64,000 bases of DNA. Source: Terasakiella sp033100395. GTDB taxonomy: Bacteria > Pseudomonadota > Alphaproteobacteria > Rhodospirillales > Terasakiellaceae. This document shows positions 41,128 through 50,634 of this stretch, one piece after another (position 1 is the stretch's first letter; each line of letters begins with the position of its first letter). The stretch is taken from positions 94,421 through 158,420 of the forward strand of contig NZ_JAWLVJ010000009.1 in NCBI RefSeq assembly GCF_033100395.1, in the 5' to 3' direction. The notes under the pieces are model-generated. The model was not told where the DNA came from. It worked only from the letters and a program-made list of their open reading frames with translations, and ran no database searches. The position numbers and the translations under genes were made by a program.

Positions 41128-42288
41128 ATGTCGGAAGAAGAAGAAGTCGGGAAACCCAAGAAGCCGAAGATCGAAGCCATTTCGATCCAGATCCCGCCCA
41201 ATGTGGCGGTCGATAAGGCGGTAAAGGGGCAGATTATCCAGGGGACGAAAAACGCGATCACCCTGTTGCACGATAACGACTTGCTGGACAAAGAACTCGA
41301 TTTTGACGCGATCCTGAATGAACCGTCAAACCTGCGCGATTTCTTCCAGATCTTTCGTGATAATATCGACCTGTTTTCTGAAAGTGTCATCGATAAAGCT
41401 GGTGATCCCATTGTGGATGACATGACCGAAACGGCCTGTGGGGTGACGCTGCAACAGGTGCAGAAGCTGTTGATCTCCACCTGCGCGCGGCGTTTCTTCA
41501 TCCGCAATGATGGCGAGATCATCACCAAGAAACAGAAGAAAAAAGTCAAATCCATGGTGTTCTTCACCAAGGAAGTGACAGTGAAAAAGAAGGTCCGCTT
41601 AAAAGAAGGGGCTAAGAAATTCGATGCCATGAAACGGGTTATCGGTTTTGACTGGCAGCTGGACCTGCTGGAATATTATCGTGATGAATTACCGATTGCC
41701 CATCTTCTGGTGTTGAATGACGATGTGTTGGCCATTCAGGATGTTGAGCATGGCCGTGAGGTGGTGGAAGTTCATCACGAGGATTTCAAAAAAGTTAAAG
41801 AAGCTGTCGGTGTTTATTTCCGAAATGTGGTGGCCCATGGGGCAGCAGCCATTCCGGGCATTCTATATTGGCGCAAAGATTTAGTGGCTTCTTTCATCAA
41901 GGCGATGGGGGAAACAGCCTGGGACTTCTTTAAACGCGACAAGGCTTTCTTCGATCATTGTACCGAACTGGATAATGCCCGCATCGAAATCTATGGCGAT
42001 GTGCTGGCCTATATTGCGGCTGAAAATCTGACGGAAATGAGCCGCCTGAACCTGGATCGACTGGATGCAACCATCGTTGCGATGAAAGAAACTTTTGGCG
42101 ACCAGTTGCCATCAATTCTGGGTGAACCTGCGTTGGCAGTTGAAGTTTTACGCCCGACCGTTGACAGTTTTATCCACCTTGAAGCCAAGGATAATGAACA
42201 ATTCCGCGTGGCATGCAAGACGGCTGTTGCCTCTTTGAAAGACAAGGTTCTGGACTTTATGAAGTCTCTTGAGGAAGACGGCGAGTAA
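41128..42288 (+). CDS. Uncharacterised 386-residue cytoplasmic protein
   Basis: I do not recognise the family. The protein starts with a short Glu/Lys-rich segment, has no signal or membrane helix, and carries a basic cluster KKQKKKVKS near residue 140 followed by VKKKVRLKEGAKKFDAMKR. The second half (190-380) is predicted mostly helical and contains HREV-like acidic patches. The bias toward D, E and K suggests a soluble, possibly nucleic-acid- or protein-binding role. It sits divergent from the PBP gene and convergent with ubiG, so no operon clue is given. Confidence 0.75.
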   Translation: MSEEEEVGKPKKPKIEAISIQIPPNVAVDKAVKGQIIQGTKNAITLLHDNDLLDKELDFDAILNEPSNLRDFFQIFRDNIDLFSESVIDKAGDPIVDDMTETACGVTLQQVQKLLISTCARRFFIRNDGEIITKKQKKKVKSMVFFTKEVTVKKKVRLKEGAKKFDAMKRVIGFDWQLDLLEYYRDELPIAHLLVLNDDVLAIQDVEHGREVVEVHHEDFKKVKEAVGVYFRNVVAHGAAAIPGILYWRKDLVASFIKAMGETAWDFFKRDKAFFDHCTELDNARIEIYGDVLAYIAAENLTEMSRLNLDRLDATIVAMKETFGDQLPSILGEPALAVEVLRPTVDSFIHLEAKDNEQFRVACKTAVASLKDKVLDFMKSLEEDGE

Positions 42289-43026
42289 TTATTCGCCCTT
42301 TGTTGCAAACAACAGATAGTTCACACCCAGATCATTGGTTAGTGACCAGCTATCGCGAAACGGATTGAACGTCATGCCATTTAACTGCTGAACTTCCAGA
42401 CCGTTCTTGCGCAGCCCATCGGCAAATTCGCTGGGTTTGACAAATTTTGCAAATTCGTGTGTGCCGCGTGGCAACCAGCCCAGAATATATTCCGCCCCGA
42501 CTTTTGCCATGGCAAAAGATTTTACCGTGCGGTTCAGGGTTGCACCGATCATGGCCCCGCCCGGTTTTACCAGTGAACAAGACGCTTCAAGGAAAGCGTC
42601 AATGTCGGCCACATGTTCAATGACTTCCATGTTCAGAACCGCGTCATACTGCACACCTTCCTTGGCGAGGTCTTCGGGGAAGACGCAGCGATAATCAATT
42701 TCCAGCCCACCTGCTTCGGCATGGACCATGGCAGTTTTGATGTTTTTATCACCGGCATCGATGCTGGTCATTTCCGCACCCATACGGCACAGCGGTTCAG
42801 AAATTAAACCGCCGCCACAGCCAATATCCAACAATTTCAGCCCCTTAAGCGGCTGTTCAGCTGTTGCATCCAGGCCGAAGTGGGCGCACAACTGATTGCG
42901 GATAAAGGTCAGGCGCGTCGGGTTAAACTTGTGGAGCGGGCGAAATTTGCCATTTGGGTCCCACCATTCATCTGCAATAGCTGTAAACCAGGCAACTTCA
43001 TCAGGATTTACGGTGGTTGAGGACAT
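42289..43026 (-). CDS. ubiG: Ubiquinone O-methyltransferase
   Basis: This 245-residue SAM-dependent enzyme performs both O-methylations in ubiquinone synthesis. It begins VNPDEVAWFTAIADEWWDPNGKFRPLHKFNP, a UbiG hallmark, and has the SAM motif LKLLDIGCGGGLISEPL near 65. VLNMEVIEHVAD and GGAMIGATLNRT are motifs II and III. Its end abuts the stop of the convergent gene. No other ubi gene is present here. Confidence 0.97.
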   Translation of the reverse strand: MSSTTVNPDEVAWFTAIADEWWDPNGKFRPLHKFNPTRLTFIRNQLCAHFGLDATAEQPLKGLKLLDIGCGGGLISEPLCRMGAEMTSIDAGDKNIKTAMVHAEAGGLEIDYRCVFPEDLAKEGVQYDAVLNMEVIEHVADIDAFLEASCSLVKPGGAMIGATLNRTVKSFAMAKVGAEYILGWLPRGTHEFAKFVKPSEFADGLRKNGLEVQQLNGMTFNPFRDSWSLTNDLGVNYLLFATKGE

Positions 43027-43121
43027 GGCGGATGCTCCATAAGGAAAGTCAGTGATTGGCAGATTGCATACTATTTATACGCCGCTCTTACACATTGCCA
43101 GTGTTAAATGCACCCAATTCT

Positions 43122-43922
43122 TTAAAAGCCGCTAAAGGACAAGCCATATTGCGCGTTGATGGATTTAATCTCGCCATTTTCATAGAGATGGGTCAATGCC
43201 TTGTTGAAACGTGTCTGCAAGGATTTCTCAGACCGCTTCTTTGAAAAGCCGAAATATCCCTTGATGATATTGATTGGATGCGGCGTGATTCGGATCAGCC
43301 TTTCCACGTTGTTCTGTTGGATTTTCAGTCTGGCCGTGCGTTCATTCAGTGCAACCAGGTCTGTTCTGTTATGATAAAGCATATCCAGCACATTGTCGGA
43401 AGAAACGGCTTCATAAATATTCAGCTTTTCACGTATCTGTTCGAAGGCAGTGCCGTAAAACCAGTTTTTGATGGTCAGGATTTTATAGCCCATAAGCTGT
43501 TCATAGTCCCCGTGCCATTTGAATTCATCGACGGCCCGGCTGATGAAAATCATTTTATCGGCATAGAACGGGCTGTCGCTATAGTCCATAAATTTCTGAC
43601 GTTCGAGTGAGAAGTAAGGGCCGATCAACCCGCTGGCTTCCCCGCGTTTAATCATTTGCAGCGCCCGTGTCCAGGGAAGGATGCGGACCTCATAGGTGTC
43701 CCCTGTGATCTTTGATATTTTTTGCAAAAGATCGACCGAAACACCAACAGGTTTATTCTGGTCATCTTTTTCAAGAATGCGGGGGAAAGTGGTGCCAACA
43801 AACAAATAGCTGTTATGGTCATCCGCGCGCACAGTAGTGGTCTGCAGGATAATGAGACATAAGATTATAAAATGCAGGTTGAAAACAGCTTTAAAAACAA
43901 AACTTGTCATGAGTTGGATCAT
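43122..43922 (-). CDS. Orphan periplasmic solute-binding protein, family 3-like
   Basis: About 266 residues. I place the start at 43922 so that the protein begins with a signal peptide (FKAVFNLHFIILCLIILQTT, ending VRAD); ATG 43910 is possible too. The mature protein shows VGVSVDLLQKISKITGD, then LPWTRALQMIKRGEASGLIG, a YSDSPFY motif and a C-terminal helix with YENGEIKSINAQYG, all typical of family 3. The LPWxRA segment is shared with the protein at 9122. No transporter genes flank it. Confidence 0.8.
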   Translation of the reverse strand: MIQLMTSFVFKAVFNLHFIILCLIILQTTTVRADDHNSYLFVGTTFPRILEKDDQNKPVGVSVDLLQKISKITGDTYEVRILPWTRALQMIKRGEASGLIGPYFSLERQKFMDYSDSPFYADKMIFISRAVDEFKWHGDYEQLMGYKILTIKNWFYGTAFEQIREKLNIYEAVSSDNVLDMLYHNRTDLVALNERTARLKIQQNNVERLIRITPHPINIIKGYFGFSKKRSEKSLQTRFNKALTHLYENGEIKSINAQYGLSFSGF

Positions 43923-44100
43923 ATCACCATTTTTCGTTGATGTATATGACAGGCAACGTATTTGGCTTGCTATCGCCTCCTGTTTAAGAGTATGTATACG
44001 CGCGCGTGGATATCTTACGGGGACAGGCTTTTTCTTGCTGGGATAAAACGCGAAAATGAACAATCCCTTTTTGACTTTCGCCTAAGGAACATTTCTTCAA

Positions 44101-45327
44101 ATGGCTCGGATCGTAATGAAATTTGGCGGCACATCAGTGGCCGACCTCGACCGGATCAGGAATGTCGCTCAACGGGTGAAGAACGAAGTGGATGCAGGCA
44201 ATGAAGTGGCCGTCGTGGTTTCCGCCATGTCCGGTGTCACCAACCAGCTTGTCGGTTATTGCGAAGACGCATCACCCATGTATGATGCGCGCGAATACGA
44301 CGTTGTGGTTTCTTCTGGTGAACAGGTTACTTCCGGGCTGCTGGCCATCGTTCTTCAATCCATGGGTATTGCCGCCCGCTCCTGGCAGGGCTGGCAGATT
44401 CCAATCCGCACCGATAGCATTCATGCAAAAGCACGTATCGAAGATATCGGCACCGATGAAATTGATGCCCGCATGAAAAGCGGTGAAGTTGTCGTTGTCC
44501 CTGGTTTCCAGGGAGTTGGTGATGATGGCCGTGTGACCACACTGGGTCGCGGTGGCTCTGATACGTCGGCTGTGGCTTTGGCTGCGGCGGCAAATGCTGA
44601 TCGTTGTGACATCTATACCGATGTGGACGGGATTTATACGACCGATCCCCGGATCGTGGCAAAAGCGAAGAAGCTTGATAAAATCACTTATGAAGAAATG
44701 CTTGAACTGGCCTCGCTCGGCGCCAAGGTTCTGCAGACCCGTTCTGTAGAAATGGCGATGAAGCATGATGTGCGCCTGCAGGTATTGACCTCTTTTGAAG
44801 AAAAACCCGGAACCTTGGTTTGCGGGGAGGATGAAATCGTGGAACAAGAACTCGTAAGCGGCATCGCGTATTCGCGTGATGAAGCAAAAATCACTCTGGT
44901 TGGCGTTGCTGACCGTCCCGGCGTTTCTGCTGGCATCTTCGGCCCGTTGGCTGATACCAGCATCAACGTTGACATGATCGTACAGAACGTTTCTGAAGAC
45001 GGCAAGAAAACCGATATGACCTTTACGGTTCCACGCGGTGATCTGCAACGTGCCTTGACGTTACTGGAAGAAAAGAAAGACGAAATCGAATATGAACGTA
45101 TGACCTCTGATGGTGACGTTGTTAAGATTTCTGTTGTCGGTGTTGGCATGCGTACACACGCTGGTGTGGCGGCAACCATGTTCCAGGCGCTGGCTGAAAA
45201 AGGCATCAACATTCAGGTTATTACAACATCCGAGATCAAGGTTTCTGTCCTGATTGCGGAAGAATATCTTGAACTGGCCATCCGTGCATTGCACTCTGCC
45301 TATGGCCTGGATGCAGAAGAAGACTAA
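44101..45327 (+). CDS. lysC: Aspartate kinase
   Basis: This 408-residue enzyme catalyses the first step of lysine, threonine and methionine synthesis. It starts IVMKFGGTSVADLDRIRNVA, with TTLGRGGSDTSAVALAAAANAD and the kinase-fold DVDGIYTTDPRIV. Two ACT regulatory domains follow (about 265-400), including GVSAGIFGPLADTSINVDMI and GVAATMFQALAEKGINIQVI. It is a monofunctional alpha-plus-beta type enzyme, likely feedback-inhibited. The next gene starts eight bases after its stop. Confidence 0.97.
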   Translation: MARIVMKFGGTSVADLDRIRNVAQRVKNEVDAGNEVAVVVSAMSGVTNQLVGYCEDASPMYDAREYDVVVSSGEQVTSGLLAIVLQSMGIAARSWQGWQIPIRTDSIHAKARIEDIGTDEIDARMKSGEVVVVPGFQGVGDDGRVTTLGRGGSDTSAVALAAAANADRCDIYTDVDGIYTTDPRIVAKAKKLDKITYEEMLELASLGAKVLQTRSVEMAMKHDVRLQVLTSFEEKPGTLVCGEDEIVEQELVSGIAYSRDEAKITLVGVADRPGVSAGIFGPLADTSINVDMIVQNVSEDGKKTDMTFTVPRGDLQRALTLLEEKKDEIEYERMTSDGDVVKISVVGVGMRTHAGVAATMFQALAEKGINIQVITTSEIKVSVLIAEEYLELAIRALHSAYGLDAEED

Positions 45328-45335
45328 GGATAAAA

Positions 45336-46361
45336 ATGATGAACGAAGCTGCCAAACAACAATTGGATAAACTCTGGGCGCGTGGGCGTGACTTTTTGGG
45401 ATGCGAATATGCCATCCTTGGCGGGGCCATGTCCTGGGTATCAGAACGCAACCTTGTTTCTGCCTTGTCCAACGCTGGCGGCTTCGGCGTCATTGCCTGT
45501 GGATCAATGACACCGGATTTGCTGTCAGAAGAAATCGCAGCCACCAAAGCGATGACTGACAAGCCGTTCGGTGTCAATCTGATCACCATGCATCCTGATC
45601 TGGATAAATTGATTGATGTCTGTAAAGAACATGAAGTTACTCACGTAGTGCTGGCGGGTGGTCTGCCATCCGGTGCATCGATCAAACAAGCCAAAGACTT
45701 CGGGGCGAAAGTTGTTTGTTTCTCCCCAGCCCTAGTTCTGGCCAAACGCCTGATCCGCAACGGTGCCGACGCGCTGGTGATTGAAGGCGCGGAAGCTGGC
45801 GGTCACATTGGCCCGGTTGTCACCTCTGTTCTGGCACAGGAAATTCTGCCGCAGATTAAGGATGTGCCGATCTTTGTTGCGGGTGGCATTGGTCGCGGCG
45901 AAGCCATGCTGTCTTACCTTGAAATGGGCGCAGCGGGTGTTCAGCTCGGCACCCGTTTTGTCTGTGCAACCGAATGTATCGCGCATGAAAACTTCAAGAA
46001 AGCCTTCATCCGCGCAGGTGCCAAAGATGCGATGACGACCTTGCAAATCGATCCAAACTTCCCGGTTATTCCGGTACGCGCGTTGAATAACAAAGGTACG
46101 GACGAATTTATGGCAACACAGCGTCGCGTCATTGAAAAATTCAATGCAGGCGAAGTTGAAAAAGAAGCCGCCCAGCTGGAAATCGAACATTTCTGGGCAG
46201 GTGCGTTGCGTAAAGCCGTTATCGACGGGGATGTGGAATACGGATCAGTTATGGCCGGACAGTCCGTTGGTATGGTAAAGAAAGAACAGCCCGTTTCTGA
46301 AATTCTTGAGGAGTTGGTCGACCAGGCGTGCGAAGTGCTTGCAACACGTCAGTCTGCTTAA
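45336..46361 (+). CDS. Nitronate monooxygenase / 2-nitropropane dioxygenase-like flavoprotein
   Basis: This 341-residue FMN-dependent TIM-barrel protein begins EYAILGGAMSWVSERNLVSALSNAGGFGVIACG, with KPFGVNLITMHP, EGAEAGGHIG (the conserved His region), VPIFVAGGIGRGEAMLSYLEMGAAGVQLGTRFV and LEIEHFWAGALRKAV. The family includes nitronate monooxygenases and FabK-type enoyl reductases, and the substrate here is not certain. AAGGA precedes the two adjacent ATGs (45336, 45339). It sits between lysC and ptsP and may be co-transcribed with lysC. Confidence 0.88.
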   Translation: MMNEAAKQQLDKLWARGRDFLGCEYAILGGAMSWVSERNLVSALSNAGGFGVIACGSMTPDLLSEEIAATKAMTDKPFGVNLITMHPDLDKLIDVCKEHEVTHVVLAGGLPSGASIKQAKDFGAKVVCFSPALVLAKRLIRNGADALVIEGAEAGGHIGPVVTSVLAQEILPQIKDVPIFVAGGIGRGEAMLSYLEMGAAGVQLGTRFVCATECIAHENFKKAFIRAGAKDAMTTLQIDPNFPVIPVRALNNKGTDEFMATQRRVIEKFNAGEVEKEAAQLEIEHFWAGALRKAVIDGDVEYGSVMAGQSVGMVKKEQPVSEILEELVDQACEVLATRQSA

Positions 46362-46373
46362 CAAGATCAATCT

Positions 46374-48638
46374 ATGATTCCCGGACGTTCATCAGTCGCC
46401 CCTATGGGGATTCTTTCTCGCCTGCGTTCCGTTATGGCCGCAGATGCGACGGCTGAAACACGTCTGAAACTGGTGACCGACATCGTCGCAACCGACCTGG
46501 TTGCCGAAGTTTGTTCCATTTACATTATGCGCGCGGGCGAAGTTCTTGAACTGTTTGCGACCAAGGGTCTGAAACTGGATGCGGTCCATCTGACCCGTCT
46601 GCGCGTGGGCGAAGGTGTGGTTGGTGCCATTGCGGCGTCGGGACGTCCCTTAAATTTGCCCGAAGCGCAGGAACATCCTCAGTTTGCCTATCGCCCGGAA
46701 ACGGGCGAAGACCTTTATCATTCCATGATGGGTGTGCCGATTCTGCGTGCAGGTCGGGTTTTGGGTGTTCTGGTTATTCAGAATAAGACACGCCGTCATT
46801 ATACCGAAGAAGAAGTTGAAACCCTGCAAACCGTCGCCATGATCATTGGTGAACTGGTGGGCAGTGGTGAACTGGTCAATAAAGAAGAAACCCTGCCCAC
46901 CGACGGTATCGCCATGCTGCCGTTGCGTCTGGAAGGTACAAGCCTGAACCCTGGACTTGGCATGGGCGAAGCCATCCTGCATGAACCGCGGGTGGTGATT
47001 TCCAAATTCGTGGCTGAAGACCCGGATCAGGAACTGGAACGTTTGCGTCAGGCACTAAGCGAAATGCACGGTGCACTGGACGATATGTTGCAGTCATCGG
47101 AAAGTCTGGATGATGAACATCGCGATATCCTTGAAACTTATCGCATGTTTGCTGAAGACGCCGGGTGGCTGGGCCGTATTCGCGAAGCCATCAAGTCCGG
47201 TCTGACCGCCGAAGCAGCCGTTCAAAAAGTTCATGATGATACCGAAGCCCGGATGGCCCAGGTGCAGGATCCTTATCTTCGTGAACGGGTCAATGACTTG
47301 CAGGATCTGGCCAACCGTTTGTTACAGCATCTGGTCGGTGTGGAAAAGTTGGCCCCGGAAGATATCCCGGAACATGCGGTCCTGATCGCGACCAATATGG
47401 GCCCGGCAGAATTGTTGGATTATGACCGCACCCGCCTGCGCGCGCTTGTGCTGGAAGAAGGTTCAGCCACATCTCACGTTGCCATTATTGCTCGTGCGCT
47501 GGATATTCCGGTAATCGGGCAGGTTAAAGGTGCTTTGGCGCGGATTGAACATGGTGATCCGATCATTGTTGATGGCAATAATGAACAGATTTTCATCCGC
47601 CCGGGTGATGATGTCTTGGGGGCTTTCAAGTCCAACGTTAAAGCCCGCCTGCGCCAGAAAGAATTATATGCCGCCCTTCGTGACCAGCCTGCTGTTTCCA
47701 AAGACGGTGTGGAAATGTCACTAAATGTGAACGCTGGCCTGCTGGTTGATCTGGAACATTTAAAAGAAAATAATGCCGACGGGATCGGTTTGTATCGAAC
47801 TGAAATTCCGTTTATGTCGCGCTCGGAAATTCCCGGTGTGGAATCGCAGGTCTCTCTTTATAAAAAGATTATTGAGGAAGCTGAAGGCAAGCCTGTTGTG
47901 TTCCGCACATTGGATGCGGGCGGGGATAAAGTATTGCCTTACTGGGATGATCACGGGGAAGAAAACCCGGCCATGGGCTGGCGCGCCATCCGTGTGACGC
48001 TTGATCGTCCTTATCTGCTGCGCCAACAACTGCGCAGCCTTATTCGTGCCTCCGGTGGTGTGGAACTGAATGTCATGTTCCCCATGGTGGCGGAAGTGTC
48101 CGAATTCTTGCAGGCCCGTCGCCTGCTGGATATGGAGATTGAGCGCGAAAGCATCAAAGGCCATCGTTTGCCCAGCCGGGTAAATGTGGGGGTGATGCTG
48201 GAAGTACCCTCCTTGTTGTTCCAGTTGGATACACTCTTGCCGCATCTGGATTTCCTGTCGGTTGGATCGAACGATCTGTTCCAGTTCCTGTTTGCGTCTG
48301 ATCGGGGTAACCCGCGTATTTCCGGGCGTTACGATACGTTGTCACCACCTGCCTTGGGGGCCTTGGCACAAGTGGTGGAACGTTGTAATCAGGCCGATGT
48401 GACCTTAAGCCTGTGTGGGGAAATGGGCGGGCGTCCACTGGAAGCCATGGCACTGGTCGGATTGGGCTTTAGAAAGCTTTCCATGTCCGCATCGGCTATT
48501 GGTCCGGTCAAGATGATGGTGCGGTCTTTGACCGTGTCGGATCTGGAAAAATTCATGAAGGAACAGATGGTGAAATCGAATCACAGTCTGCGATCCATCC
48601 TGCGCCAGTATGCAAAAGATCACGACATTATTATTTAA
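46374..48638 (+). CDS. ptsP: Nitrogen-PTS enzyme I (PtsP, GAF-EI)
   Basis: 754 residues. The N-terminal GAF domain (about 15-165) has VCSIYIMRAGEVLELFATKGL and GVPILRAGRVLGVLVIQN. Next comes the swivelling domain with the phospho-His in EEGSATSHVAIIARALDIPV near 365, and the C-terminal PEP-binding TIM barrel with GIGLYRTEIPFM, FRTLDAGGDK and NDLFQFLFASDR. It phosphorylates NPr in the regulatory PTS, linking nitrogen state to stringent response and potassium control. ATG 46404 (MGILSRLR) is an alternative start. It lies 12 bases beyond the nitronate-monooxygenase-like gene. Confidence 0.96.
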   Translation: MIPGRSSVAPMGILSRLRSVMAADATAETRLKLVTDIVATDLVAEVCSIYIMRAGEVLELFATKGLKLDAVHLTRLRVGEGVVGAIAASGRPLNLPEAQEHPQFAYRPETGEDLYHSMMGVPILRAGRVLGVLVIQNKTRRHYTEEEVETLQTVAMIIGELVGSGELVNKEETLPTDGIAMLPLRLEGTSLNPGLGMGEAILHEPRVVISKFVAEDPDQELERLRQALSEMHGALDDMLQSSESLDDEHRDILETYRMFAEDAGWLGRIREAIKSGLTAEAAVQKVHDDTEARMAQVQDPYLRERVNDLQDLANRLLQHLVGVEKLAPEDIPEHAVLIATNMGPAELLDYDRTRLRALVLEEGSATSHVAIIARALDIPVIGQVKGALARIEHGDPIIVDGNNEQIFIRPGDDVLGAFKSNVKARLRQKELYAALRDQPAVSKDGVEMSLNVNAGLLVDLEHLKENNADGIGLYRTEIPFMSRSEIPGVESQVSLYKKIIEEAEGKPVVFRTLDAGGDKVLPYWDDHGEENPAMGWRAIRVTLDRPYLLRQQLRSLIRASGGVELNVMFPMVAEVSEFLQARRLLDMEIERESIKGHRLPSRVNVGVMLEVPSLLFQLDTLLPHLDFLSVGSNDLFQFLFASDRGNPRISGRYDTLSPPALGALAQVVERCNQADVTLSLCGEMGGRPLEAMALVGLGFRKLSMSASAIGPVKMMVRSLTVSDLEKFMKEQMVKSNHSLRSILRQYAKDHDIII

Positions 48639-48714
48639 GTGATTGTTCCGTATACGGATTGTTAACAAAGCCCTCGTATAGTGGAAGCTTCAATAGGTCT
48701 AGAAAGTCGAAAAG

Positions 48715-49932
48715 ATGATTAGAAACAAAGGGCGCACAGCACAGGCAGAACCGGTTAATCAGGGACCCGGTGTCAGTGAATTGTTGAAGACGACGCGGGA
48801 ACGTGCCGGGCAGGAATTAAAGACTGTCGCGGATGTGTTGCGTATTCGTTATGTGTATCTTGAAGCCATTGAAGATGGCCGATTTGAAGATTTGCCGGGC
48901 AAAACCTATGTGGTTGGTTTTGTGCGTGCTTATGCTGAACATCTTGGTCTGGACGCGGAAGAAGTTGTCAAACGGTTCAAGGATGAAATCGCAGGACTTG
49001 AAGGCAAGGCCGAATTGGTTTTCCCATCGCCGGTGACCGAACAAAGTGTTCCCGGCGGTGCGCTTATTCTAATCAGTATTGTGATCATGGTTGCGGTTTA
49101 CGGCGGTTGGTATTTTTTATCTTCACAAGACCGATCTGTTGCCGAATTGGTACCTGATCTACCTGCAAAATTTGCCGAAATGGTAGATAAGGTTAAAGAC
49201 AATAAGTCCGAAGAAAAAGCCGAAGAAAAACCTGTTGAAGAAGCTGCCGTCGAAACAACTGAACCTGCCGAACCAGTAAGTGAAGCAGATACACAGGATA
49301 TGGCCCAGGTTGCCCGGGCTGCTGTTGAAAAAGCAGAAAAAACCGCTGAAGAAGTCGTGACCTCTGTTGAAACGGTAAAAGTTGAAACCCCGGCCCCGGT
49401 TGTTGAAGAAGCTGAAGCGGCTGTGGAAGAAAAGACAGAAGACGTGGCTGAAACGGTTGAAGAAGTAACCGCAGAAGCTGCGGAAAAAGTTGAAGAAACA
49501 GCAGTTGTTGTTGAAGAAAAGGTTGAGGAAAAAGTCGAAGAAGCAACAACAGAAGTTGCGGCCGTTAGCGAAGCCCCTGCTGAACCTGAAACACCAGCCG
49601 AACCAGAAGTGGCCCCAGAGCCTGAGCCAGAACCAGAACCCGCCCAGCCGCAGGTGATGAAAGAAAAGATCGTTTTAAAAGCGATTGATTATGTCTGGAT
49701 GCAGCTGGCCAACCCGGATGGTTCCATTGCAGGTCAGAAAGTTCTGGAAGAAGGCGACGAATTTGAAGTCCCGAATACTGTGGGTTTGATCCTGCGCACC
49801 GGGAATGCGGGCGGTCTGGAAGTTTATGTGGATGGTAAGAAGGCTCCATCATTGGGCGAGCCAGGCGATGTACGTAGCAATATCCAGATGAACCCGGAAA
49901 AGCTGCTGGCCGGAAAAGCGGTCGAAGGCTGA
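48715..49932 (+). CDS. rodZ: RodZ-like cytoskeletal membrane protein
   Basis: 405 residues. An N-terminal HTH_25 domain (about 20-95: LKTTRERAGQELKTVADVLR, then YLEAIEDGRFEDLPGKTY) is followed by one membrane helix (ILISIVIMVAVYGGWYFL), a long acidic Glu/Ala/Val/Pro-rich spacer (about 155-320) and a C-terminal DUF4115 domain. RodZ anchors MreB to the membrane for cell-shape control. The spacer is low-complexity and reaches across the periplasm. An AT-rich gene follows after a 63-base gap. Confidence 0.9.
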   Translation: MIRNKGRTAQAEPVNQGPGVSELLKTTRERAGQELKTVADVLRIRYVYLEAIEDGRFEDLPGKTYVVGFVRAYAEHLGLDAEEVVKRFKDEIAGLEGKAELVFPSPVTEQSVPGGALILISIVIMVAVYGGWYFLSSQDRSVAELVPDLPAKFAEMVDKVKDNKSEEKAEEKPVEEAAVETTEPAEPVSEADTQDMAQVARAAVEKAEKTAEEVVTSVETVKVETPAPVVEEAEAAVEEKTEDVAETVEEVTAEAAEKVEETAVVVEEKVEEKVEEATTEVAAVSEAPAEPETPAEPEVAPEPEPEPEPAQPQVMKEKIVLKAIDYVWMQLANPDGSIAGQKVLEEGDEFEVPNTVGLILRTGNAGGLEVYVDGKKAPSLGEPGDVRSNIQMNPEKLLAGKAVEG

Positions 49933-49995
49933 TATCTCTAGACATGGTTAAATACATGCTCCATACACTTTATACTAATGATGTGTGGAGTGTGT

Positions 49996-50523
49996 ATGTT
50001 CACTGAGTCTAAAAAAGAATTCCAAAGCTGGAGTGCCAAAAAGATTCATGAGTTTCAGGTCCGAGGTGATGGCATCTTGGACCCTTTCTGTATTTTCGAT
50101 CCTAACAAGCTATATAACTATCTGTTTTGTGTTATCGGGGTTGCTATTTTTGCTCACGTCTCCTTTCTTATAAATGAGATGTATATTTTTCTACCGATCA
50201 GTTTTCTTATTTCGATAATTTTGTCCGGTGTCTTCCTGTTATGTCTGATGTTCTGGAACGTTTTTGATAAAAATAAAATCGAATTAGTTAGATCTGACTT
50301 TAAAAAGCCTGCAAAAGCATATTACATTTATTGTGTCGTCTTTTTACTCACTGCTATGGGGTTTTTGTTTGTAGGCTTTTATGAAATAGAATGTGCACGG
50401 GCGATGGTATGTAGCGACATTATAGATGTCGCTTTTTTCGTTGTATTTCTTCAAATTTCTGTTGTGTCAATCTTTCTCGTTATCCAGTGCTATCGGGCCT
50501 TAAATCTCTTGGAGGGGGCATGA
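49996..50523 (+). CDS. Small AT-rich four-helix membrane protein, unknown
   Basis: About 175 residues from ATG 49996, chosen over the ATG at 49978 because GGAG lies five bases before it. Four hydrophobic helices are visible in two pairs, with a short cytoplasmic N terminus (TESKKEFQSWSAKKIHEFQ) and a loop between the pairs rich in basic residues. No family is recognised. The DNA is clearly AT-richer than rodZ and ispG on either side, suggesting an inserted gene that splits a usual rodZ-ispG neighbourhood. Confidence 0.7.
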   Translation: MFTESKKEFQSWSAKKIHEFQVRGDGILDPFCIFDPNKLYNYLFCVIGVAIFAHVSFLINEMYIFLPISFLISIILSGVFLLCLMFWNVFDKNKIELVRSDFKKPAKAYYIYCVVFLLTAMGFLFVGFYEIECARAMVCSDIIDVAFFVVFLQISVVSIFLVIQCYRALNLLEGA

Positions 50524-50634
50524 AATCACCGAGAGGCATCTGCCTGACTTAGCCGAATGTTACGTTTTTGTAGAAGTCCTTTTTTCTGCCTTGAATATAG
50601 GCTATAACGCGCGTTCCTTTTAGTTATCCGGGAA

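Noticed and set aside
41930..42115. Small minus-strand frame inside the 386-residue protein gene
   Set aside because: It lacks a ribosome site and conserved features and is antisense to a well-formed gene.
49200..49660. Short repeats in the rodZ spacer read as a repeat array or CRISPR-like element
   Set aside because: They are imperfect codon repeats of a Glu/Ala/Val/Pro-rich protein spacer, in frame and without spacers.
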